Assembly (NCBI RefSeq): GCF_000765145.1
Contig: NZ_JMGA01000002.1
Span: 87,837-151,836, forward strand
Source: Desulfosporosinus sp. HMP52
GTDB lineage: Bacteria > Bacillota > Desulfitobacteriia > Desulfitobacteriales > Desulfitobacteriaceae
DNA length: 64,000 bases
Reading direction: 5' to 3'
In this document: positions 53,230 to 61,261 of the stretch, one piece after another
Layout: the number at the start of each line of letters is the position of its first letter
Numbering within the stretch: position 1 is the first letter of the stretch
Position numbers and translations under genes: made by a program
Notes under the pieces: model-generated
Databases searched by the model: none
Told to the model about the DNA's origin: nothing
What the model saw: the letters and a program-made list of their open reading frames with translations, nothing else

Positions 53230-53979
53230 TTGAAAAAAGTAGATATATATAGAAGTGTTCTCCGTGAATTAGAAGATTGGGATCAATATTTATTAGATGA
53301 ATCTTGTCTGCCTGGACCTAGAGCAAATCTTGAATTAATCAAGGCAGTTGCAGAAGAAGGGACAGAAGAGAGATTTATGAACTATCTTTCCCTAGACTCA
53401 GCTATTGCTCCTTTTGGTTCTGCAGAGGAGTTTTTGCCCATATGCGGTGTTGTCGGTTTGGGAAGTCTGATTTCTCAAGGGCGGGTGGAACTGCTTGAAC
53501 TATTGCGCTTATTTTCTTCCGATATAAGGTGGAGGATTAGAGAAGGAGTAGCAATAGCCTTACAACGAATCGGAGAGTCGAATATGGACCTTCTTTTGAA
53601 TGAGATGGCTGTGTGGAGAAAAGGTGATTATTTAGAAAAGCGAGCTGTTGTGGCTGCTTTATGTGAACCTAAGCTCCTTAACCAGCAAAAGCATATCGAT
53701 ACGGTAATGCAAATTCTTGATAAAATTACGTCAGATATTCTTAACGAAGAAAATAGAAAAAATAATGATTTTAAAACCCTTAGAAAATCCTTAGGATATG
53801 GTTGGAGTGTTGTTGTTTCAGCGGCTCCCGAAGCAGGAAAGACGTATATGGAAAAATGGCTTGTGAATGACGATACAGACATCCGGTGGATTATGAAAGA
53901 GAATCTGAGAAAAAAACGGCTTGATAGAATGGATCTCGATTGGACAAGTAGATGGAAGGCTGGACTGGGTATGAATTAG
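53230..53979 (+). CDS. HEAT-repeat-like protein of unknown function
   Basis: A 249-residue all-helical protein. Segments such as WRIREGVAIALQRIGE and LEKRAVVAALCEP look like HEAT or armadillo repeats, and the C-terminus repeats a similar pattern (DIRWIMKENLRKKR). No enzyme motif is visible. TTG 53230 is preferred because the frame's upstream GTG at 53188 lies at the end of the tex terminator; the ribosome site AGGGGTT is weak. It may be a scaffold or damage-response protein; this is not established. Confidence 0.7.
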   Translation: MKKVDIYRSVLRELEDWDQYLLDESCLPGPRANLELIKAVAEEGTEERFMNYLSLDSAIAPFGSAEEFLPICGVVGLGSLISQGRVELLELLRLFSSDIRWRIREGVAIALQRIGESNMDLLLNEMAVWRKGDYLEKRAVVAALCEPKLLNQQKHIDTVMQILDKITSDILNEENRKNNDFKTLRKSLGYGWSVVVSAAPEAGKTYMEKWLVNDDTDIRWIMKENLRKKRLDRMDLDWTSRWKAGLGMN

Positions 53980-54037
53980 ATAAAGGATTAACTGTCTGAG
54001 TGGCTTATCAATTTAAAATTGGAGGAGTAAACTAAAC

Positions 54038-55210
54038 ATGAAAAAACTTTATATAAAGAATGGTCTGATTAAAACTATGGCCGGGCAAGAATTTATGGGG
54101 TATATCTATATTCAAGGGACAAAAATTGCTGCCCTTGGTAAGACTGAGGATATGAACATTCCCGAAGATGCAGAAGTGATTGACGTCGGGGGGGCTCTCG
54201 TCTTGCCGGGATTTATTGATGCGCATTGTCATGTGGGGATCGGAGAAGAAATCTACCGCTGGGAAGGGGAAGATTTTAATGAGATGACAGACCCCGTCAC
54301 ACCGGATATGCGGGCTATTGATGGGATTAACCCAGAAGATGAGGGCTTTAGAGATGCACGTCTTGGTGGAGTGACTGCAGTCTTTACCGTACCTGGGAGT
54401 GCCAATGTAATTGGAGGTACCGGGGTGGTTATGAAAACCGCTGGGAAGATTGTCGATAAAATGATAGTGCGTGATCCTGCGGGAATGAAGATAGCCTTCG
54501 GGGAGAATCCTAAGATGGTTTATGGCGAACAAAAGAAAATGCCTATGACTCGGATGGGAACTGCGGCACTTCTTCGTCAAACCTTAGTGGATGCCCAAAC
54601 CTATAAGGATAAGTTGGAACAGGGTGAGACAGATCCTGATAAACTCCCGGAGAGAGACTTGGGCTTAGAGGTTCTCGTTAAGGTATTAAATCGCGAAATC
54701 CCCCTTCGAGCTCATGCTCATCGTGCAGATGATATTATGACAGCTATTCGTATTGCCCGAGAGTTCAATGTAGACTTGGTCATAGAACATTGTACTGAAG
54801 GACACAAAATTGCTGAGGAACTAGGGGAACAGGGGTACCCTGCTGTCGTAGGACCTTTACTTACCAATCGGTCGAAAGTCGAGCTTAAGGATAAATCCTT
54901 CCAAACCCCTGGAATTTTAGCTAAGGCTGGGGTCAAGGTAGCAATTATGACGGATCATTCCGTCACCCCAATTGAACAACTTCCTCTTTGTGCAGCTTTA
55001 GCGTGTAAAGCAGGAATGGATGAGGAAGATGCTTTGCGGGCTATAACTATAAATGCAGCAGAGATCTTAGGGGTATCTGATCGTATCGGAACTTTAGAAG
55101 TCGGGAAGGATGCAGATATTGTTATTTGGTCTGAACACCCTTTTACAATCAAGGCCAACCCTCTCTACGTCATCATTAATGGAAAGATTGTAAAGCCGGA
55201 AGCTAGATAA
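54038..55210 (+). CDS. Amidohydrolase family protein (imidazolonepropionase-like)
   Basis: A 390-residue metal-dependent hydrolase with the composite N- and C-terminal beta sandwich and TIM barrel of the family. The metal motif is GFIDAHCHVG, later histidines occur in RAHAHRADD and VIEHCTEGH, and the final catalytic Asp in IMTDHSVTP. The C-terminal LGVSDRIGTLEVGKDADIV is typical. Substrate unknown; not a confident match to one named enzyme. GGAGGAG precedes the ATG. It lies before the tsaE-tsaB-rimI-tsaD operon with a short gap. Confidence 0.9.
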   Translation: MKKLYIKNGLIKTMAGQEFMGYIYIQGTKIAALGKTEDMNIPEDAEVIDVGGALVLPGFIDAHCHVGIGEEIYRWEGEDFNEMTDPVTPDMRAIDGINPEDEGFRDARLGGVTAVFTVPGSANVIGGTGVVMKTAGKIVDKMIVRDPAGMKIAFGENPKMVYGEQKKMPMTRMGTAALLRQTLVDAQTYKDKLEQGETDPDKLPERDLGLEVLVKVLNREIPLRAHAHRADDIMTAIRIAREFNVDLVIEHCTEGHKIAEELGEQGYPAVVGPLLTNRSKVELKDKSFQTPGILAKAGVKVAIMTDHSVTPIEQLPLCAALACKAGMDEEDALRAITINAAEILGVSDRIGTLEVGKDADIVIWSEHPFTIKANPLYVIINGKIVKPEAR

Positions 55211-55236
55211 TCAACCATTGTAATCAGGAGGAAAAA

Positions 55237-55725
55237 ATGGAGCATAGATTTACAAGTATAACAGTTAAGGATACACGTGAGTTGGGGAAACAACTGGCCG
55301 GGGTTTTGTGTGGGGGAGATGTGGTTGCTCTGATAGGGGATTTAGGAGCAGGTAAAACGGCTTTTGCTCAGGGTGTTGGGGAGGGGCTAGCTATCGTTGG
55401 CCCTATGACGAGTCCAACCTTCACTTTGATTCATGAATATACTGGTCAAGCAAATGGAACAGAGATTCGCTTAATTCACATGGATCTTTATCGATTACAA
55501 CATCCGGAAGAGGCTGAGGTCATTGGAATTGAGGATTCCTTTGTCGAAGAGGCGATTTGTCTGATAGAATGGCCAAAAATTGCGGAGGATTATTTGCCGG
55601 ATGATCGCTTAATTGTTGAAATCCAGGGAAGTGGAGAAATGCCCCGTGAGATCATTGTTTATTCTAATGACTCTGGGTGGGAGCAACGCTTAAACTTATT
55701 GGCAAATAACAGGAGGTTATCGTGA
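55237..55725 (+). CDS. tsaE: tRNA threonylcarbamoyladenosine synthesis ATPase TsaE
   Basis: A 162-residue P-loop protein with Walker A GDLGAGKTAFAQ, the SPTFTLIHEY motif and LYRLQHPEEAEVIG. TsaE helps the TsaB-TsaD complex turn over when it makes t6A37 in ANN-decoding tRNAs. It starts the operon of tsaE-tsaB-rimI-tsaD; the spacing to tsaB is 4 bases. AGGAGG precedes the ATG. Confidence 0.96.
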   Translation: MEHRFTSITVKDTRELGKQLAGVLCGGDVVALIGDLGAGKTAFAQGVGEGLAIVGPMTSPTFTLIHEYTGQANGTEIRLIHMDLYRLQHPEEAEVIGIEDSFVEEAICLIEWPKIAEDYLPDDRLIVEIQGSGEMPREIIVYSNDSGWEQRLNLLANNRRLS

Positions 55726-55729
55726 TCCA

Positions 55730-56455
55730 ATGAAATATTTAACCATAGATACTACAACAAAGGTTACAGCATTAGCTTTAGCGGAAGATGGACGATTAGT
55801 TAGTGAGGGTTTTTTACACACCTCAAAAACTCACTCGGAACGAATTATCCCCATGCTCGATCAATTACTTTCAGCTGCGGATTGGTCTCTCCAGGATCTT
55901 GAGATGATTGGTGTAGTGCGGGGGCCCGGTTCTTTTACAGGTATTCGTATTGGAATTGCAACAGCACAGGGATTAGCCCAGGTTCTTAATCTTCCACTTG
56001 TGGCCGTAGTGTCCTTAGATGCTTTGGCCTGGGCTGGGAAGGGAAGAACTGAGGACATTGTTCCCATTTTAGATGCACGGAAGAATGAGTGGTATACTGC
56101 ACGCTATCATTGGCAGTCGGGGGCAGAACGTGCTGACTGTTTAACTCCACCGCAAGCTATGGCAACTGAACAATGGCTGGATTATTTAAGAGGATTGAAT
56201 TGTTCGATTTGCTTTGTAGGGGATGCTGCAGGTAAGGCTAAGGGAAGAATTGAGGAAGTATTGGGTGAGAGAGCCGTTATTTTACCAGATTATATTAGTT
56301 TGCCTCGAGGTGCCTATGCAGCCCAAGCCGTCTGGGAAAGGTGGAAAGAAATTGGTGAAGGGGAACTGGTTGAACCCTACTATATCCGCTTTTCAGAGGC
56401 AGAGGTAAATTGGGCGAAGAAAGAGGAAGCGCGGAGGAGCGGGAAAGATGAATAA
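55730..56455 (+). CDS. tsaB: tRNA threonylcarbamoyladenosine synthesis protein TsaB
   Basis: A 241-residue ASKHA-fold protein with the YLTIDTTTKVTALAL start and GVVRGPGSFTGIRIGIATAQGLA motif. It binds TsaD and forms the t6A synthase core. The stop overlaps rimI by 8 bases. AGGAGGT precedes the start, at a slightly long spacing. Confidence 0.96.
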   Translation: MKYLTIDTTTKVTALALAEDGRLVSEGFLHTSKTHSERIIPMLDQLLSAADWSLQDLEMIGVVRGPGSFTGIRIGIATAQGLAQVLNLPLVAVVSLDALAWAGKGRTEDIVPILDARKNEWYTARYHWQSGAERADCLTPPQAMATEQWLDYLRGLNCSICFVGDAAGKAKGRIEEVLGERAVILPDYISLPRGAYAAQAVWERWKEIGEGELVEPYYIRFSEAEVNWAKKEEARRSGKDE

Positions 56456-56915
56456 CGGGATTATACGTCCCATGCTTGTGGAAGATATCGAGGCAATAAT
56501 GGAAATTGAAATTGCTTCTTTTTCTACACCTTGGTCCGTACAAGCCTTTAAAGCGGAGTTGAAAGATAATGAGTATGCTAGGTATTCTTGCTTAGAGTTA
56601 AATGGCAAAGTAATTGGTTATATGGGGCTCTGGTTTATACTTGATGAAGGCCATATTACGAATGTAGCAATTGCTCCGAATTATCGGGGGCAACAATGGG
56701 GAGAATTTTTGATGCGTTCTGTTATGTCTAAAATGGCAGCTGAGGGAATGGAACGCATGACACTTGAGGTTCGAAAATCGAATAGCCCAGCCCAGTCCTT
56801 ATATCAACGATTAGGGTTTACTACCGCTGGAGTTCGAAAAGGGTACTATGCGGATACAGGAGAAGATGCCTTAATTATGTGGGCAGAATTAGGAATGGCG
56901 GTGAATAAGGCATGA
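56448..56915 (+). CDS. rimI: Ribosomal-protein-S18-alanine N-acetyltransferase RimI
   Basis: A 155-residue GNAT enzyme. The acetyl-CoA loop is VAIAPNYRGQQWG and the end shows the RLGFTTAGVRKGYYADTGEDALIM pattern that is typical of RimI. Its place between tsaB and tsaD is conserved in Firmicutes. It overlaps both neighbours (8 and 4 bases), so translation is coupled. Confidence 0.95.
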   Translation: MNNGIIRPMLVEDIEAIMEIEIASFSTPWSVQAFKAELKDNEYARYSCLELNGKVIGYMGLWFILDEGHITNVAIAPNYRGQQWGEFLMRSVMSKMAAEGMERMTLEVRKSNSPAQSLYQRLGFTTAGVRKGYYADTGEDALIMWAELGMAVNKA

Positions 56916-57952
56916 CTGGGAAGCAAAAGAGCAAAGTCATAATTTTAGGAATTGAAACTAGCTGTGATGAGACATCGGCAGCCGTATTGGCGAATGGCGA
57001 GGATCTTCGGAGTCATGTTATTTCCTCACAGATATCTACTCATCAAAAGTATGGTGGAGTTGTACCTGAAATTGCTTCACGAGAGCACAGCATCCATTTT
57101 CGACCAGTTGTTCAGCAGGCTCTAGATGAGGCCAAGGTAACATTTCAAGATTTGTCTGCCATCGCTGTTACCTATGGCCCCGGATTAGTCGGTTCCTTAT
57201 TAGTTGGGGTTTCCGGAGCAAAAGCTATGGCCTATGCATCGAAGATACCTTTGATTGGAATTAATCACCTGGAAGCTCATATCTACGCTAATTTTATTCA
57301 GCATAAAGACTTGCAGTTTCCCCTACTAGCCTTATTAGTTTCCGGCGGGCATACCCATCTGATTCTGTTTGAAGGGCATGGGAAGTATGAAGTATTGGGG
57401 TACACTCGAGATGATGCTGCAGGAGAAGCTTTAGATAAAGTGGCTAGAACTTTAGGGTTAGGTTATCCGGGAGGTCCTCAGATCCAAAGGGTGAGTCAAG
57501 AGGGCAATCCTCAGGCTTTTAAATTTCCCAGGGCGATGCTGGAGGCGGATAGTTTAGATTTTAGTTTTAGTGGTATGAAATCTGCCGTCTTAAACACCTT
57601 GAACTCAGCTCGGATGCGTGGAGAAGTCTTAAGTGTTCCGGATATTGCAGCCTCTTTCCAGGAAGCGGTAGTCGATGTATTGGTTCGTAAGACCTTAATG
57701 GCTATCAAAAGAACAGGGGTTAAGACTCTGCTCCTAGCTGGTGGGGTTGCGGCTAATAAGCTGCTGCGTGAAACCCTAGAAATGTCTTTAGTAAGGCTAG
57801 GGATTCGTCTGGTCTATCCAGAGCCTATTTACTGTACTGACAATGGGGCAATGATAGCAACTGCCGGATATTATCACTATTTAGAGGGCAACTTCGCACC
57901 TTGGACTCTTAACGCAGTTCCCGGACTTAGCTTTCCCAGGAGAAAGAACTAA
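56912..57952 (+). CDS. tsaD: tRNA N6-adenosine threonylcarbamoyltransferase TsaD
   Basis: A 346-residue enzyme that transfers the threonylcarbamoyl group to A37 of tRNA. ILGIETSCDETSAAVL, the metal histidines in INHLEAHIYA, SGGHTHLI, GGVAANKLLRE and CTDNGAMIA are all present. Formerly called Gcp. A dense DnaA-box cluster begins 32 bases after its stop, and no clear terminator is seen before it. Confidence 0.97.
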   Translation: MTGKQKSKVIILGIETSCDETSAAVLANGEDLRSHVISSQISTHQKYGGVVPEIASREHSIHFRPVVQQALDEAKVTFQDLSAIAVTYGPGLVGSLLVGVSGAKAMAYASKIPLIGINHLEAHIYANFIQHKDLQFPLLALLVSGGHTHLILFEGHGKYEVLGYTRDDAAGEALDKVARTLGLGYPGGPQIQRVSQEGNPQAFKFPRAMLEADSLDFSFSGMKSAVLNTLNSARMRGEVLSVPDIAASFQEAVVDVLVRKTLMAIKRTGVKTLLLAGGVAANKLLRETLEMSLVRLGIRLVYPEPIYCTDNGAMIATAGYYHYLEGNFAPWTLNAVPGLSFPRRKN

Positions 57953-57983
57953 ACTAAAACTTATTTTAAGGAAGCATATGTTC

Positions 57984-58158
57984 TGTGGATAAGGTAGACC
58001 TGTGGACAATGTGGATAAGTCTGTAGATAACTCATTATAGCGGCTTTGCAGTTTTGCACAGGATGAGTTGGTTTTGGGATAGTATTATCCACAGACCCTG
58101 TGGATAATGTGGATAACCTAAGGACAAGGCGCAATAATTGGATTTTATAAGTGGATAA
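57984..58158. promoter_or_regulatory. DnaA-box cluster
   Basis: Five perfect DnaA boxes (TTATCCACA or its complement TGTGGATAA) lie at 57984-57992, 58010-58018, 58085-58093, 58099-58107 and 58108-58116, the last two directly abutting. Near matches with one change are at 58001-58009, 58022-58030 and 58150-58158. Four of the five point one way and one the other. AT-rich DNA follows (58180-58260). The chromosomal origin is normally beside dnaA-dnaN, which are absent, so this is more likely a DnaA titration or regulatory site. Confidence 0.9.
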
Positions 58159-58330
58159 CTTTGTGGGTTTCAAAAGAACAAGGTGATAATGTAAATAGAA
58201 CTTATGAGTGATATAAGTAGCAGATATTATAGTTATTGACAAAATATTTTAATTTTTTGGGGAAGGATTTTGCCTAGATTAATCGAATAATTCTAAATGC
58301 ACGAGATTTTACCAAAGGGGTAGCTCAAAG

Positions 58331-58930
58331 ATGAATGAAGAATCGTATTGTTCAAAGATTGAAGTGCGCAAATCGTGTTTACAGCAACGGGCCGCTTTAG
58401 GAGAGCAAGAGAGAAGCAATAAAAGTTTTTTGATCCGGAAAAAGTTAGAAGACCTACCGGAATTCAAAACAGCTCAAACAGTGATGTTATTCCTTAACTT
58501 TCGCGATGAAGTCGAAACAACAGCCTCAGCGGAAGCGGTAATTGCGTGTGAAAAAAAGCTAATATTACCTCGTTGTGCGCCTAAGGGGATACTTCTTCCT
58601 CTGAAAGTCAGCAATCTAGTGGTAGATCTTGAGCCGGGAGCTTGGGGAATTCGTGAACCAAAACTGACAAATGAGGAGGTAAATCCTTTAGAGATTGATT
58701 TAGTCGTTGTACCCGGAGCAGGATTTGACCTGCAGGGAAACCGCTTAGGGTATGGGGGAGGCTTTTATGATCGCTTTTTTCCCCGGTTAAAGAGCTTGAC
58801 ACCCAGGGTAGCCCTTGGTTTTGAATGTCAGATTATTGACCAAGTACCTGTTGATAAGCATGATGCTAAAATGACTAAATTAGTCACGGAAAAAATGGTC
58901 TACGATTTTGGAACAATAGCAAATCAATAG
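58331..58930 (+). CDS. 5-formyltetrahydrofolate cyclo-ligase
   Basis: A 199-residue enzyme that converts 5-formyl-THF to 5,10-methenyl-THF with ATP. The N-terminal basic start (EVRKSCLQQRAAL), the VVPGAGFDLQGNRLGYGGGFYDRFF motif with the ATP/substrate loop, and ALGFECQIIDQVPVD are typical. AAAGGGG precedes the ATG. It lies between the DnaA-box cluster and the formate dehydrogenase operon and may be co-transcribed with the latter (12-base gap); the one-carbon link is suggestive. Confidence 0.94.
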   Translation: MNEESYCSKIEVRKSCLQQRAALGEQERSNKSFLIRKKLEDLPEFKTAQTVMLFLNFRDEVETTASAEAVIACEKKLILPRCAPKGILLPLKVSNLVVDLEPGAWGIREPKLTNEEVNPLEIDLVVVPGAGFDLQGNRLGYGGGFYDRFFPRLKSLTPRVALGFECQIIDQVPVDKHDAKMTKLVTEKMVYDFGTIANQ

Positions 58931-58942
58931 GGGGGGATTTTT

Positions 58943-59425
58943 TTGTGCACTGCGTGTGAAGAACTAGTAGATCCTAAGGAAATTCAGTTGGAAGAAATAA
59001 TTGCTAAGCATAAACATCAGAACGGACCTCTTATCCCAGTTTTGCAAGGAGCACAAGAGGTGTATGGGTATTTACCTGCTCATGTGCTAAAACACATTAG
59101 TAAAGCCCTGCGTATTCCGTTAGCCAGAATTTATGGTGTAGTTACATTCTATGCCCAGTTTCGCTTAACTCCTATGGGACGTAATTTAATCAATATCTGT
59201 TTGGGAACTGCTTGTCATGTTCGCGGCGGAGCCAAAATTGTCGAGACTCTTGAAAAGGAATTAAAGATTTCAGATGGCGGAACAACAGAGGATGGACGTT
59301 TTACCTTGGAAGTAGTGGCCTGCATAGGGGCTTGTGGTCTGGCACCGGTAATATCAATTAACAATGAGGTTCATGGACGTTTAGTACCGGAGAGCATTGC
59401 CGGGATATTGGCTAAATACGAGTAG
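58943..59425 (+). CDS. NuoE-like subunit of NAD-linked formate dehydrogenase
   Basis: A 160-residue 2Fe-2S protein of the NuoE family with cluster Cys in CLGTACHVRG and ACIGACGLAPV. It is close to the NuoE-like gene of the hydrogenase operon. TTG at 58943 follows GGGGGGA; the N-terminal CTACEE adds two extra Cys. It would connect the NuoF-like subunit with the formate dehydrogenase. Confidence 0.92.
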   Translation: MCTACEELVDPKEIQLEEIIAKHKHQNGPLIPVLQGAQEVYGYLPAHVLKHISKALRIPLARIYGVVTFYAQFRLTPMGRNLINICLGTACHVRGGAKIVETLEKELKISDGGTTEDGRFTLEVVACIGACGLAPVISINNEVHGRLVPESIAGILAKYE

Positions 59426-59437
59426 GGGGATAAAGGG

Positions 59438-61234
59438 ATGGCTGAGAACCAACGGATTCTAGTTTGTGCAGGAACCGGATGTGCCTCATCAGGAGCACTT
59501 CCGATCATCGATATCTTGAAAGAGGAGATCAAGCGGCAAGGACTTGAAGAAACCGTAAAAGTCGTTGGTACGGGATGTCAAGGTTTTTGCGAAAAAGGAC
59601 CAACACTGGTTATTGAACCCCAGCACATTTTATATACCCGTGTTACGAAAGAGGATGTTCAGGAAATCATATCCCAAGAGCTTATTAAGGGAGAACGGGT
59701 TGAGCGGCTTCTGCTTATTGATCAGACAACTCAGAAACCTGTCAGCTTAATGTCAGATATTAATTTTTTCTCAAAGCAGCATCGAATTGTGCTTCATAAT
59801 TGTGGTGTCATTGATCCTCAGAAAATTACGGATTATACGGAACGGGATGGTTATAAGGGCATCCAAAAAGCTCTCAAAGAAATGTCGCCTGAAGAGGTCA
59901 TGGAAGAAGTTAAGAAGTCTGGCCTGCGGGGTCGTGGTGGTGCAGGATTCCCTACCGGCTTAAAGTGGGGTTTTTGCCGTCAAACTCCCAGTGATAAAAA
60001 GTATATTATATGCAACGCTGACGAAGGAGATCCGGGAGCATTTATGGATCGCAGTGTTCTGGAAGGAGATCCCCATTCGGTCATTGAGGGAATGCTCATT
60101 GGTGCTTATGCCATCGGAGCCGATGAAGGGTATGTTTATTGTCGGGCAGAGTATCCCTTAGCCATTAAGCACTTGGAAATTGCCATTAAGCAGGCAGAAG
60201 AGGCTGGTTATCTAGGAGATAATATTCTTGGTTCCGGCTTTAGTTTCCGTCTTAATGTCTTTGCCGGAGCGGGAGCCTTTGTCTGTGGTGAAGAAACTGC
60301 CTTGATGGCTTCTATCGAAGGAAAACGGGGAATGCCTAGGGTTCGTCCTCCTTTCCCGGCAGTTAGCGGGCTATGGGGTAAACCAACCAATATTAATAAC
60401 GTTGAAACATGGTCCAATATTCCTCATATTTTGCGCAATGGTGCAGAGTGGTATACTCAATTTGGTACGGAAAAAAGTAAAGGGACGAAGATCTTTGCAT
60501 TAACTGGGAAAGTTAACAATACGGGCTTAGTAGAAGTTCCAATGGGTACAACCCTTAGAGAGATCATCTTTGACATTGGAGATGGAATTCAAGGCGGCAA
60601 GAAATTTAAAGCTGTTCAAATTGGCGGTCCCTCCGGTGGCTGTTTGCCTGAGGACATGCTTGATTTGGCAGTAGATTATGATACTTTGACACAAGCTGGA
60701 GCAATGGTGGGCTCAGGCGGACTGGTTATCATGGATGAGACCACTTGTATGGTGGATATTGCCCGTTATTTTTTGAACTTTTCCAAGAAAGAGTCCTGCG
60801 GGAAATGTACTCCATGTCGTGAGGGAACCACGCGGATGTATGAGATTCTGGATAGGATCACGAAGGGAGAAGGTAAAGAGGAAGATCTTGATACCTTAGA
60901 AAATCTTGCTTATACCATTAAGGAAACCTCCCTTTGCGGATTAGGTCAGTTTGCACCAAGCCCAATTCTGGCGACTCTGAAGTATTTCAGGCATGAATAT
61001 GAGGCGCACATTCATGACCATAAATGTCCGGCTCATAACTGTACGGCCCTTCTGAGTTATACTATTGATACGGAGAAATGCAAAATGTGCAGCCTTTGTG
61101 CTAAAAACTGTCCTACGAACTGCATTTCAGGCGATAAGAAAACCAATACTCCCTATGTCATTGATGAAGATAAGTGTATTAAATGTGGAACTTGTATGGA
61201 AAAGTGCAAGTTTGGAGCGATCAGCAGAGCATAA
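59438..61234 (+). CDS. NuoF-like subunit of NAD-linked formate dehydrogenase
   Basis: 598 residues with the same layout as the hydrogenase partner: N-terminal thioredoxin-like 2Fe-2S domain (LVCAGTGCASSGA, GTGCQGFCEKGP), NuoF core (GLRGRGGAGFPTGLKW, NADEGDPGAF, GAGAFVCGEETAL), 4Fe-4S motif ESCGKCTPCREG, and two C-terminal ferredoxin clusters (CKMCSLCAKNCP and CIKCGTCMEKC). It would couple NAD(H), and possibly ferredoxin, to formate oxidation or CO2 reduction. Spacing to the neighbours is 12 and 27 bases. Confidence 0.94.
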   Translation: MAENQRILVCAGTGCASSGALPIIDILKEEIKRQGLEETVKVVGTGCQGFCEKGPTLVIEPQHILYTRVTKEDVQEIISQELIKGERVERLLLIDQTTQKPVSLMSDINFFSKQHRIVLHNCGVIDPQKITDYTERDGYKGIQKALKEMSPEEVMEEVKKSGLRGRGGAGFPTGLKWGFCRQTPSDKKYIICNADEGDPGAFMDRSVLEGDPHSVIEGMLIGAYAIGADEGYVYCRAEYPLAIKHLEIAIKQAEEAGYLGDNILGSGFSFRLNVFAGAGAFVCGEETALMASIEGKRGMPRVRPPFPAVSGLWGKPTNINNVETWSNIPHILRNGAEWYTQFGTEKSKGTKIFALTGKVNNTGLVEVPMGTTLREIIFDIGDGIQGGKKFKAVQIGGPSGGCLPEDMLDLAVDYDTLTQAGAMVGSGGLVIMDETTCMVDIARYFLNFSKKESCGKCTPCREGTTRMYEILDRITKGEGKEEDLDTLENLAYTIKETSLCGLGQFAPSPILATLKYFRHEYEAHIHDHKCPAHNCTALLSYTIDTEKCKMCSLCAKNCPTNCISGDKKTNTPYVIDEDKCIKCGTCMEKCKFGAISRA

Positions 61235-61261
61235 GTATAACTATTGAGAGGAGTGAATACT

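Noticed and set aside
57984..58260. Chromosomal origin of replication
   Set aside because: DnaA boxes and AT-rich DNA are present, but dnaA, dnaN, rpmH and gyrase genes are not; neighbours are tsaD and a folate gene.
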